Shown here piece after piece: positions 11,759-22,780 of a DNA stretch of 64,000 bases (its first letter is position 1; each line of letters opens with the position of its first letter). Source of the DNA: Dryas octopetala. Its lineage: Eukaryota > Streptophyta > Magnoliopsida > Rosales > Rosaceae. The notes beneath the pieces were generated by a model. That model searched no databases and was not told where the DNA came from. It worked only from the letters and a program-made list of their open reading frames with translations. The position numbers were made by a program, and so were the translations under genes. The stretch covers positions 7,874,001 through 7,938,000 of the forward strand of contig OY992832.1 in the NCBI GenBank assembly GCA_963921425.1, in the 5' to 3' direction.

Positions 11759-14036
11759 GTGATAAGCTTCATCACAACCACTTACTTCCAATTCTAGTTT
11801 GTACGTATTGGGCTATTGCCTAATGCTTATGATGATCACTAAAGTATGTGGTAGCAACTAGCAAGCAAGCCTAGCCTTTAATTAATTTGTAGGCATATCC
11901 AGGATATGGAATATTACGAATGGAAGGTCTGGCATATGTGTGTGCTCGCGCGTTGGGTCAGTCTTGAGGTTTTGGGAAAATTTCTTGAACGTGTAGACCG
12001 GTCAACAAGTGTGATAAGCTTCATCACAACCACTTACTTCCAATTCTAGTTTGTACGTATTGGGCTATTGCCTAATGCTTATGATGATCCCTAAAGTATG
12101 TGGTAGCAACTAGCAAGCAAGCCTAGCCTTTAATTAATTTGTAGGCATATCCAGGATATGGAATATTACGAATGGAAGGTCTGGTATATGTGCGTGCTCG
12201 CGCGTTGGGTCAGTCTTGGTTTAGGGAAAATTTCTTGAACGTGTAGACCGATCAACAACTGTGATAAGCTTCATCACAACCACTTACTTCCAATTCTAGT
12301 TTGTACGTATTGGGCTATTGGCTAATGCTTATGATCGATGATCACTAAAGTATGTGGTAGCAACTAGCAAGCAAGCCTAGCCTTTAATTAATTTGTAGGC
12401 ATATCCATGATATGGAATATTATGAATGGAAGGTCTGGTATATGTGCGTGCTCGCGCGTTGGGTCAATCTTGGGGTTTAGGGAAAATTTCTTGAACGTGT
12501 AGACCGATCAACAAGTGTGATAAGCTTCATCACAACCACTTACTTCCAATTCTAGTTTGTACGTATTGGGCTATTGGCTAATGCTTATGATGATCACTAA
12601 AGTATGTGGTAGCAACTAGCAAGCAAGCCTAGCCTTTAATTAATTTGTAAGCATATCCAAGATATGGAACATTACGAATGGAAGGTCTGGTATATGTGCG
12701 TGCTCACGCATTGGGTCAGTCTTGGGGTTTAGGGAAAATTTCTTGAACGTGTAGACCGGTCAACAAGTGTGATAAGCTTCATCACAACCACTTACTTCCA
12801 ATTCTAGTTTGTACGTATTGAGCTATTGGCTAATGCTTATGATGATCCCTAAAGTATGTGGTAGCAACTAGCAAGCAAGCCTAGCTTTAATTAATTTGTA
12901 GACATATCCAGGATATGGAATATATATTACGAATGGAAGGTCTGGTATATGTGCGTGCTCGCGCGTTGGGTCAGTCTTGGGGTTTAGGGAAAATTTCTTG
13001 AACGTGTAAACCGGTCAACAAGTGTGATAAGCTTCATCACAACCACTTACTTCCAATTCTAGTTTGTACGTATTGGGCTATTGGCTAATGCTTATGATGA
13101 TCCCTAAAGTATGTGGTAGCAACTAGCAAGCAAGCCTAGCCTTTAATTAATTTGTAGGCATATCCAGGATATGGAATATTACGAATGGAAGGTCTGGTAT
13201 ATGTGTGTGCTCGCGCGTTGGGTCAGTCTTGGGGTTTAGGGAAAATTTCTTGAACGTGTAGACCGGTCAACAAGTGTGATAAGCTTCATCACAACCACTT
13301 ACTTCCAATTCTAGTTTGTACGTATTGGGCTATTGCCTAATGCTTATGATGATCCCTAAAGTATGTGGTAGCAACTAGCAAGCAAGCCTAGCCTTTAATT
13401 AATTTGTAGGCATATCCAGGATATGGAATATTACGAATGGAAGGTCTGGTATATGTGCGTGCTAGCGCGTTGGGTCAGTCTTGGTTTAGGGAAAATTTCT
13501 TGAACGTGTAGACCGATCAACAAGTGTGATAAGCTTCATCACAACCACTTACTTCCAATTCTAGTTTGTACGTATTGGGCTATTGGCTAATGCTTATGAT
13601 CGATGATCACTAAAGTATGTGGTAGCAACTATCAAGCAAGCCTAGCCTTTAATTAATTTGTAGGCATATCCAGGATATGGAATATTACGAATGGAAGGTC
13701 TGGTATATGTGCGTGCTCGCGCGTTGGTTCAGTCTTGGGATTTAGGGAAAATTTCTTGAACGTGTAGACCGGTCAACAAGTGTGATAAGCTTCATCACAA
13801 CCACTTACTTCCAATTCTAGTTTGTACGTATTGGGCTATTGCCAAATGCTTATGATGATCACTAAAGTATGTGGTAGCAACTAGCAAGCAAGCCTAGCCT
13901 TTAATTAATTTGTAGGCATATCCAGGATATGGAATATTACGATTGGAAGGTCTGGTATATGTGCGTGCTCGCACGTTGGGTCAGTCTTGGGGTTTAGGGA
14001 AAATTTCTTGAATGTGTAGACCAGTCAACAAGTGTC
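11759..14036. repeat. Nine-copy tandem array of a ~254-bp WAK 5'-flank unit
   Basis: Units start at about 11759, 12011, 12261, 12517, 12769, 13024, 13276, 13526 and 13782 (lengths 250-256) with GTGATAAGCTTCATCACAAC. Each contains GTGGTAGCAACTAGCAAGCA, TTGTAGGCATATCCAGGA and TTTCTTGAACGTGTAGACC. The inner part matches the sequence just upstream of WAK start codons. Units 2-3 and 7-8 share the same lengths (250 then 256) and the GATCGATGATCAC variant in the later unit, suggesting a higher-order duplication. Copies are very similar, so the amplification is recent. Confidence 0.95.
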
Positions 14037-14431
14037 GACTTGGTAATTATTGGTCAACAAGTGTTGGCTCGCGCAAATTGTCCAGCACGAGCAGTGACTT
14101 CACTAAGGTCTTGTTTGACTCGCACTTGCATAATGTAATTCTTAAGAAATTGATTTCTCTGTCTTTCTCGAAGGTAGGAACCAAACGTGTTCTTATCATA
14201 TGGTTGATATGGATTGGGACGGGATGACGAGCTGCAAGGATTCTTAGATTCTCTCTTATATCTTGGAATCTTATCAGAATCGAAATGATGCCGAAAACTT
14301 AGTCTTAAAATATGCGTCGAGCAAGCTCTCAAATCAATATTCGACCTTCGAACCTTTGCTTTCATTGGGCCTCATTTGTATCAAAAAGAAAAGATTGATA
14401 TTGGGCCTTGTTTATTAAGATTAATAAGATA

Positions 14432-14640
14432 TTGGGCCTTGTTTATAAATCCAGCTCTTTGGGATGGGTCAATATCAACGGTCGGAAAAAAGGTTTGATT
14501 TTTCTATTCGCGCTGTGTATTGTAGTAATAATGTATTGATGCTTTGGGGTTTCCTTCTTTGTTTGGTTGCAGAGAAAACGGGGAGTACAGAAAAAGATAC
14601 CGAAATCCGTTGATTATTACTATATTTCTCTTTACAATGG
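14432..14640 (+). repeat. Promoter-like module, copy 2 of 4 (internally deleted)
   Basis: Contains TTGGGCCTTGTTTATAAATC, the CAATATCAACGGTCGG motif and then jumps to TTTGATTTTTCTATTCGCGC, lacking the pyrimidine-rich centre of the other copies. Confidence 0.6.
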
Positions 14641-14875
14641 AAACAAATTTAATTGTAAAAAGTTTCAATTTTCACCTACAATTTTAATTTTCACCACAAT
14701 TTCAATTTTTCACTCACAGTTTTAGTTATGGAGAACACTCTTATAAAGTCGCAGTTTTAGTTGTCCGACACAATTAACAAACTAAAAAATTCGCAGTTTC
14801 ATTTTGCATTTTCATTTTACAATTAACAAACTCAAAAAGTATTTATTTATCTTGTCCCAGGTAACAATCATCACC

Positions 14876-15017
14876 TATATGCCAAATGGATATGCAATTG
14901 TGAGATTACCACATTGGGTTGGGCAGTTAGGCAAAGCTTGAGGCAGCTGGGCTTGAGCTGCTGCTAACATTAACAAAGAGAGTTGCATGATAAGCATAAC
15001 CCTCCCATGTAAGGCCA
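14876..15017 (-). pseudogene. WAK exon-1 remnant 5
   Basis: ATG at 15017 opens MALHGRVMLIMQLSLLMLAA, then a Gln/Ala/Leu-rich segment, CPTQCGNLTI and YPFGI, after which the WAK sequence ends. It is the longest of the leader remnants in this region apart from remnant 1, and its 5' part lies in the segmental duplication. No later exons. Confidence 0.75.
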
Positions 15018-15361
15018 TTGTATTGGCTTGGCCAAGTTTATTTTATGACTAAAGTAAGTGGTAGCAAGTAGCAACTAGCAAGCAAGCCTGGCCTTTTATG
15101 TGTAGGCATATAGAATTATTGATCTGAAGGAAGATTCAAGACTGGTATGTGTGTGAATTGGCCGGGTCAACTCATCGGGTAGTAGAGGGAATATTATTTC
15201 CTCATCTTTATTCACTTGTCTGTTAATGTAATTTTCTCGGTCCACGTTTAGGTCGTCCCTAATAAAACACCATCATACCACTAGAAAGTTGGAACTGGAC
15301 TCGGTCATTAATTGTCAATATGCGAATGTGCGCGAAAAGTCCAGCAGGACCCGCTAGCACA

Positions 15362-17137
15362 CACTACTACAAAAATGCTCATTCTTGGCGGACAGTGCTG
15401 GCGGATTAGAGTTGTCCGCCACGAATGCTTAAGAATTCCTGGCGGAAGATATTATCCGCCAACATTGATCAATCCTGGCGGACTAATCCGCCAGCATTGA
15501 TCAATCCTGGCGGACTAATCCGCCAGGAGTAAGTGAGAGAAAAACTCCCACGTCTCTCTCAATCCTGGCGGATTGGTCCGCCAGGATTGATCAATGCTGG
15601 CGGATTAGACCGCCAGGATTTATCAATCCCGGCGGTCCAATCCGCCAGGATTGAGTACTTAACCTAATACCCACCCTCTTTCTTCTTCTCCTTCCTCGCG
15701 CCGCTTCTTCCTCCTTCTCCTTCTTTCTCCTTCTCTTCTTCCTCCCGCCGCTTCTTTCTTTTTCCTCCATCTTCTTGCTCTTTCTCCATCCTTCTTCTTT
15801 CTTCTTTCCTCATCGCTGCCACCACCACACTCGATAGCTGCATTGATGGCTTCTCAAGTCCTCCAATTCTAGTTTAGATCGCAATGCGTGTTCGTATGCG
15901 TCTCCGAGACTCCAAGTGACAGAGTCTGAGAGCGAAGCGAGGAGGATGACGGTGTTTCACTTCTTCAACTGTGCGATTCTCACGTTCGGCCCTCACGCCG
16001 TGTACTACTCTGCCACGCCCCTGTATGCCCTTTTATTCTCTCCGTTTTTTTTTTTTTTTTTTTTTGTGGATCTGCTCTGATGCTCTCATAACTCATATCC
16101 AATTCACTTCATCTTCTTCCCAAACTAAACCCTAACTGAATTATACAATTTAATTAATAATTATATATGTATATGTGTGTGTAGATCGGAGTATGATACA
16201 CTTGGTACCTCTGTTAAAGCAGCTCTTGTGTATCTGGGAACGGCTTCAGTGAAGGTTGGTATTCGTAGTTAATTACAAAGTCATGCCCTAGAAAATCATA
16301 TTATAATCGTTTTCATTTTGTGCTAATGAGGCAATTGCTTCCAGTTCCAGCAATGGCTGCTGATGTTTTTATTTTTAAAATCTATGTTTGCAGCTTGTGT
16401 GTCTGGCCACTTTTCTTAAGGTCTCTGACAATGAAAGCTTTGATCCATATCAGGTATTTCTCTCTTTGATTTCAATATCTGGATGCAATTGCACGTGTTT
16501 GTAATAGAAGCTCAATTGTAATTTTGCTAATTTTGCATTTGAAAGAATACTTTTTTTTTTCTTCATGGATTGTGGCTGTGAGTGTAACAAACAAATTGTC
16601 AATGTTTTCAGGAATTTTTGAAAGCTCTGATTGGTTTTATAGATGTTGCTGGTCTTTACTTTGCTTTGACCTAGTTGACTCACCGAAATATCTCTCAAAA
16701 TCATAAATTTCAAGCAATGGGACTATCCGCTAGGAAAAGATCACTTGCTAAAGTCCAAAATAAAACAAAAAGGAAAAAGATCACTTGCTTTTCTTTTTAT
16801 ATATTTTATTATTTTTCCTGGCGGATATACTATCAATGCCGGCGGTTATATCCGCCAGGAATTAGTCAATGCCGGCGGTTATATCCGCCAGGAATTACTC
16901 AATGCCGGCGGATATATCCGCCAGGAAAATTTTAATGTCTTGTCAGTGTGAAATGGTCTTCCTGGCGGATTTAGACAGTTGTCCGCCAGGAAAAGTGTTT
17001 TGCCTACGGTTTTAATGCTGGCGGAAACTCTATCCGCCACTGCTTTATAATCCTGGCGGATTTAGCTATTTTTCCGCCAGAAAATTGTTTTTCCTGGCAA
17101 TTTAATTCCGTCAGGAATAAGTGCTTTTGTAGTAGTG
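15362..17137. mobile_element. CACTA-type element 1 (non-autonomous, 1776 bp) with captured TMEM147-like gene
   Basis: Ends are CACTACTACAAAAA and TTTTGTAGTAGTG, flanked by a 3-bp target duplication ACA (15359-15361 and 17138-17140). The empty site is seen at 9059. Subterminal zones (15385-15655 and 16815-17110) are filled with short palindromic repeats built from CTGGCGGA and TCCGCCAG. No transposase is present. Inner sequence 15660-16740 is a host-gene fragment. Confidence 0.93.
15946..16731 (+). pseudogene. Captured TMEM147-homologue gene fragment (exons 1-4)
   Basis: Exons at about 15946-16022, 16185-16254, 16394-16453 and 16612 onward have intact GT-AG borders. Exon 1 gives MTVFHFFNCAILTFGPHAVY, exons 2 and 3 continue with SEYDTLGTSVKAA and LVCLATFLKVSDNESFDPYQ, and exon 4 with FLKALIGFIDVAGLYFALT. 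This matches the N-terminal half of plant TMEM147-like membrane proteins (ER translocon-associated family). TAG at 16672-16674 stands where the family has Gln before LTHRNISQNHKFQA, so the frame ends early. A pyrimidine-rich 5' leader (15680-15830) came with it. Confidence 0.85.
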
Positions 17138-17814
17138 ACAAGCAATGAGTTTAAGTCACGATGCTGACTTCACTAACATCATGCTTCATGCAATCACAAA
17201 AACAAACAAGTAACTACTTTTTACCTTTTTTTATATTTTTTCTAGGCTGTTGTGGTCTGTTGTGGATCACATGCAGATTGGATGATATCATGACATCAGC
17301 AAAGAAGTTTTGCTGAGCTCACCTGTCATGCATGAATTTTTGAAAGAAACCAGAACCCATGATTATGAATTTTTGGGTCTAACTTCGACAGTAATTTTCT
17401 CACCAGATTGTCATGCTGTTAGATTGTAAATAAGGATCATTTTTGAATATGTATTTCTAATTCTCAATTTGATGGAATGGCCATGTAGATATTTTATAAG
17501 AGATGATTTAGTTAGTATATATGCGCCTTCAATTATTGTTCCATAAGAGTATGAGGGTTGGGTCATGGGTCGATCCGTGTCTCCTCAAACGATCACATAG
17601 TTTTTAAGATTCACAGTCTGGATCTAACTTTTAGGTCAAATTGAAACTCACTGTAAAAAAATGGAATAGACACCCACATAATCTATTTGTAATGAGTATT
17701 TTTGATGATTCTAATTATTTTGTGGGAGGAGGCTCTTAGTTCAAATATCTTGGATGTTAATTGTTTAATAAATAAAAAATTTCATACTGTGGTGAATAAA
17801 TTTGGAGTTGTGAG

Positions 17815-17960
17815 ATCACCACAGTGGCTTAGGCAGTTAGGCTAGGCCAATTGAGGAAGGGATTGAGCTGCTGCTATTGTTATAGCAGCAGCTAATATTA
17901 AGAAAGAGAGTTGCATGATAATTAGCATAATTCTCCCATGTAATTAAGGCCATGACAACC
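17815..17960 (-). pseudogene. WAK leader remnant 6 (disabled)
   Basis: Duplicate of remnant 4 with a similar insertion after the start (TAATTAAGGCC) and loss of frame. It lies in copy 2 of the segmental duplication. Confidence 0.7.
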
Positions 17961-18749
17961 ACTTATATAATTCCTTCTATTGTATTGGCTAATGTTTATG
18001 ATCGAGAGTAAATTAAGTATGTAGTAGCAACTAGCAAGCAAGCCTATATAGCCTAGCTTAATTTAATTAATTTGAAGGCATATTCAGGATATGGAATATT
18101 AATAATGGAACCAAGACTCAAGACTGGTATGCATGTCGATGTAATGTTTGAGTCCACGTTTAGCAGGTCGTCCCTAAAAGAACATCTCGATCACTTGGAA
18201 CCCTACTTGGTAAATAATGTCGGCTCGCGCAAATTTTCCAGCACAAGCATTGATTTAACTAAGGCCTCGTTTGGCGCGCTGAATACAGTTATTGAGAAAT
18301 TAAATTCTATGTCTTTTCTTAATAGTGGGAACCAAACGAGTTCTAATATCATGCATGACTATGAGGCAGGTCTCTTGTGGATCACAAATTGGATGATCAA
18401 GTCGATAGCAAACAAGCTTTCCTGACTTCTCTTTTGGGGTCAGATTACCTCCAGCAAGGCAGCAACTCAAGTATTGTAATATGTGAATTGAGAGCAATTA
18501 AGCTGGTGCGGACCTTGGATTGATGGTTGCCATAGATTGGGACCGGGCTGACGGCTGCAAGGATTCTCGATCAGATTCTCTATTATATCTTGTTGGAATC
18601 TTAATAGAATCAATCTGATGCCCAAAACTTGGTCCATCTGGAAGGATGCGTCGAGCAAGCTGTGAAGTCAATGTTCCAACATTTTCTTTCTTTGGGCCTC
18701 ATTTGTAACAAAAAGAAAATATTGATATTGGACCTTGTTTTCTTAGACC

Positions 18750-19125
18750 AATAAGATATTGGGCCTTGTTTATAAATGCAGCTCTTTGAGACGAGTCAAT
18801 ATCAACGGTCGGCCCATAAGCTCACTAGCCCACTTATATCTCTCACATTAAACAAAACGAGAGGGCAACATCAAAACTGTCGACCTCCTTCCTTCCCCAA
18901 ACGAATCAAAATTAAAGACAAAGAATTTAGGTGGCGTTTTTTAGTCTCCGTCTCCTCCTCCCCTTCCTACGGAAACAAGGTTGGATTTTTCTATTCGCGC
19001 TGTGTATTATAGTAATAAACTAATAATGTATTGATGCTTTGGGGTTTCCTTCTCTGTTTGGTTGCTAAAAAAACGGGGACAGGAAAAGACACCAAAATCC
19101 GTTGATTATTACTATATTTCTATTT
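18750..19125 (+). repeat. Promoter-like module, copy 3 of 4
   Basis: The most complete copy: TTGGGCCTTGTTTATAAATG, CAATATCAACGGTCGG, CTCACATTAAACAAAACGAG, a TCCGTCTCCTCCTCCCC tract, TATTCGCGCTGTGTATTATA, and AAAACGGGGACAGGAAAAG. No coding region follows. The GGGCC plus TATAAA arrangement resembles a core promoter. Confidence 0.6.
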
Positions 19126-19339
19126 ACTGTTACGCGTGTGAATTGGTCAACTCATGGGGTAAAATAGAGGGGAAGTTTCTTCCTCATCTCCTCTCACTTT
19201 TCTGTTAATGTAAGTTCCTCAGCCCACGTTTAGGTCTTCCGATCCATTGAAACTGAGCTTGCTCTTTAATGGTCAATAAGCGACGGCGAGCGAAAAGTCC
19301 AGCATTATCGAGTCGATTAATTAAGTCACGACCAATAGG

Positions 19340-19895
19340 GCAGAGCCACGAACTTGAGTGTGGAGGGTGAAAATATAAGTACACAAGATCAAATAAAGTG
19401 CTATATTTTAAGCAATAATCTATAAAAATAAAATAAAAAGCACATGGCTCAAAATAATTAGGCCTCTTACTAGTCTTACTTTTATTTTTTGGGACCAAAT
19501 TACTATTCAAACTTATTACTACTAGTTTTTATTTTCTTTATGGTAATTGTGTAGTCAATTCAAACAAAGTTGTATTGTGCACCCCACAAAAATTATCAGT
19601 GCTTCTATTTTCTAACTTACGGGTAATTGTGTAGGTTATAGTTATGTCAATAGTAAAATTAAGGAGAAAAACTTACCTATAACAGGGATATGAGCTGATT
19701 TATCATCTCAAGAGATAGATTATGTCTTGAAATTTGAGGAAATATTAAATGATGAAGTATAAAAGCATATGTGTCATTATGTTATTAAATTGAAATATTA
19801 AATCAGACATATTCTTATTGTAGGAAAGTTTCTCTCAAAACCAAGTAATAGTTAGAAGGGCCAAGGCTACTTCAGCCCTATAGTGGCTCCTCCAA
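19340..19895. other. Insertion in repeated flank, possibly a decayed hAT-like MITE
   Basis: The flank block GTCACGA...ATCATGCATG is interrupted by about 550 bp of AT-rich DNA beginning GGGCAGAGCCACGAACTTG and ending CTATAGTGGCTCCTCC. The two ends are loosely inverse (GAGCCAC). No clean target duplication was found and no gene is present. Confidence 0.3.
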
Positions 19896-20559
19896 TATCA
19901 TGCATGCATCATCAAAAGAAGCAATTTAACCATTGATTAGAAAGGATCATTTTTTAATATACATTCTTAATTTTCAATTTTTTTTTATTAACTTAATTTT
20001 TAATTTAATAACATAATATGTTAGATATTTACAAGAGATGATTTGAGATTAGAGCTGCCCATTGGTTTGGTATTTACCGAACCGACCGACTACCGACCGA
20101 AATTTTTTGGTTTGGTAAATCGATTTTAACAAGTCGAAAATCGAAAATTCGAAACCGAAAAAATTACCGAAAAAGTTGGTTTGGTTTTGGTAAAAACTGA
20201 AAAAAGTTGGTAAACCGACCGATTACCGAAAATTATGACCGAAAGAAACCGAATCGATTATTACCGAAAAAATCAAAATATATACCGAAAAATCCAAAAC
20301 AACTACCGAAATTTAGTTATATATATTTATATGTAATATTATTACATTAATAATTTAATATGATTAGTATATGGTTATATATATATATTTATATGTATTA
20401 TTATTACATTAATATACTTAGTATATAGTTTATATGGTTTATAGTTTATAGTTTATAATACCATATAGTTTATATAAATATATAGTTTATAACTTTACTA
20501 ACTTTATATATTATATAATTTATAACTTTATATAGTTTATTTTATATAGTATATAGTAT

Positions 20560-21060
20560 AAAGTATGAACTATTGTACTTATAAGGTATATGTAATATAC
20601 TAATATGGTATAGGGTATAGAGTATACTAATATAGGGTATAGAGTATACTAGTATAGGGTATAGAGTATACTAATATATAGGGTATATGGTATAAACTAA
20701 TACTAGTACTAGTATAGGGTATAAACTATTATATTTATAAGGTATATGTAATATACTAATATGGTATAGGGTATAGAGTATATTAGTATATGGTATAGAG
20801 TATACTAATATAGGATATAGCCTTATAGGGTATAGAGTATACTAGTATAGTATAGGGTATAGAGTAACTTTTTAATTTTGGACTTTGGAGGTTTCATTCT
20901 AAATGTTATATACCTTGCCACACTGAATTTTTTTTCTATGCCCTAATTTAGAGTATAGTAGACTTAGTAGTATATATGGTATATGGTGAGTATACTAGTA
21001 TAGAGTATATGATATATGGTTTAGAGTATAGGGTATAGGGTATAAGATTTAGAGGGTTTA
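20560..21060. repeat. TA-rich minisatellite inside the hAT element
   Basis: Irregular tandem copies of a roughly 20-25 bp unit of the form TATAGGGTATAGAGTATACT, with single units and partial units intermixed. Confidence 0.75.
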
Positions 21061-21422
21061 GAATATTTTTAATTAGTTTTTATACGAAATCTATTATATA
21101 AATTATAAAATCTATATTTGTTAAATTAAATGTTTTATATAAATTATAAAACATGTATTAGTTAAAAGTTAAAACATATGTATTAGTTAAAAGTTAGAAC
21201 ACATGTATTCGGACTGCACATGTATTAGTTAAAAGTTGTATAAAATATTTTATTAGTTATTTATCTATTAGTTAAAAGTTTTTATGTGTGGGTTTAAACG
21301 TGGCACATACCATATGCAACATGCAATTTAAGAGTTGTATTTATCTGTTAGTTGTGTTTAAAAGTATATAACAGATAAAGTTAGTTCTCCAAAAAGTTTA
21401 AATACAAAAGTAAAAATGGCTA

Positions 21423-21456
<34 letters not shown>

Positions 21457-21536
21457 ACAAAAGTAAAAGTATATAACTTAAAACTTAAAACATAAAACAT
21501 AAAACAAACCCTAAATGCCTAAACTGGTTCCTCAGC

Positions 21537-21582
<46 letters not shown>
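21537..21582. repeat. (CT)n microsatellite
   Basis: About 22 uninterrupted CT repeats inside the hAT element, just upstream of its GC-richer segment. Confidence 0.95.
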
Positions 21583-21585
<3 letters not shown>

Positions 21586-22464
21586 TTTTCCATGGCCTGC
21601 AAGCATAGTTGATATCATCTTTTGGCTTTTACTTTTTCTTTTTCATTTGGGTAAAGAAAGTGCAGTTTGTTTTTCCAATATACAAAAGTTTTAAGGAAAA
21701 GATGGTTTGAACTCAAAAGCAGCCGAGTACTTCCCTCGCACCTCCAACAACACCACCCAAAACCCAGAATCCGGCAATGTCGCCGGCGTTGACTTCCCTT
21801 CCCGGTGGCGTCGAGGCTTCCCACCACCCAAGTCTTCTTCCTCTCGACGTCCTGAGCACGATGGTGTGCTCGGATTCTCCATCCGATCAACCACGGCGGC
21901 GGATCGAAGCCAAATATGCTGGCGGCTGCCTCTCTCTTTCTCACTTTCTCTCTCTACCTCTCTCAGACTCTCACTCTTCCATCACCCATCTCTCATCTCT
22001 CGATCTACCTCACCTATCTCTCATCTCTCTTCCATCTCTCATTTCTCTGATTGTGTTTTGTGATTCTGTAATACCGAAAAGACCGAAAAATGCCGAAAAT
22101 CGAAGGATCCGAAAAATACCGAATACCGAAAAAGTCGATTCGGAAATCGGCATCGAAATTGAATTACCGAAATTTTCGGTAATCGAATCGATAAGGGCAT
22201 TTACCGATTCGATCCGACCGATGGGTAGCCCTATTTGAGATCATTGGGCCATGGGCGGACCAATGACTCAAGTTATACATATTTTCTTTTTCTTTTTCTT
22301 TTTTCTTTTGTGAGAATTAATAGCAAAGACAAAACTCAAAGTTATAGTCTTATAGATAAGATGGCGATTACCTCAACCGCTCAACGTCCATGCCGAGGTG
22401 CGAAACCTTTGCTTTCATTGGGCCCTCATTTATAACACAAAGAGAAAAAACAAAAATGTTCATG

Positions 22465-22780
22465 TTGGGCCTTGTTTTTTAGACCAAGAAAAAAGATGTT
22501 GGGCATTGTTTATAAATCCAGCTCTTTGAGACGAGTCAATATCAACGTTCGGTCCGTAATCTCATTCGCTCACTCATATCTCTCACATTATACAATAAAG
22601 TTTACGAAATCTTCCTTTTGTCCTATTATTCCAAACGAAGGAAGATTTTCTATTCGCGTTGTGTATTATAGTAAATAATTACTTCTTTGGGGTTTCGTTC
22701 TCTGTTTGGTTGCTTAGAAAATCGAGGATGACAGGAAAAGATACCGAAAACATTTGATTATTGCTATATATCTGTTGCCA
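22465..22780 (+). repeat. Promoter-like module, copy 4 of 4
   Basis: Contains GTTGGGCATTGTTTATAAAT, CAGCTCTTTGAGACGAGTCA, CTCTCACATTATACA and TTCTATTCGCGTTGTGTAT, followed by AAAATCGAGGATGACAGG. The centre is shorter than in copy 3. No gene follows before the CACTA element at 23529. Confidence 0.6.

Larger units (their letters stand above)
14956..18425. repeat. Segmental duplication, copy 2 (interrupted by a CACTA element)
   Basis: Matches 8668-10338 on both sides of the transposon at 15362-17137, with only scattered differences. It carries WAK leader remnants 5 (part) and 6. Because copy 1 lacks the transposon, the insertion is younger than the duplication. Confidence 0.85.
20050..22233. 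mobile_element. Non-autonomous hAT element, 2184 bp
   Basis: Flanked by an exact 8-bp target duplication TTTGAGAT (20042-20049 and 22234-22241). Terminal inverted repeats begin TAGAGCTGCCCAT on the left and, read inward from the right, TAGGGCTACCCAT. Subterminal zones are dense in ACCGAAAA/TTACCGA motifs. The interior has TA-rich minisatellite DNA (20560-21060), an A-tract at about 21425-21455, a CT microsatellite, and a GC-richer segment (21690-22065). No transposase is recognised. Confidence 0.93.
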
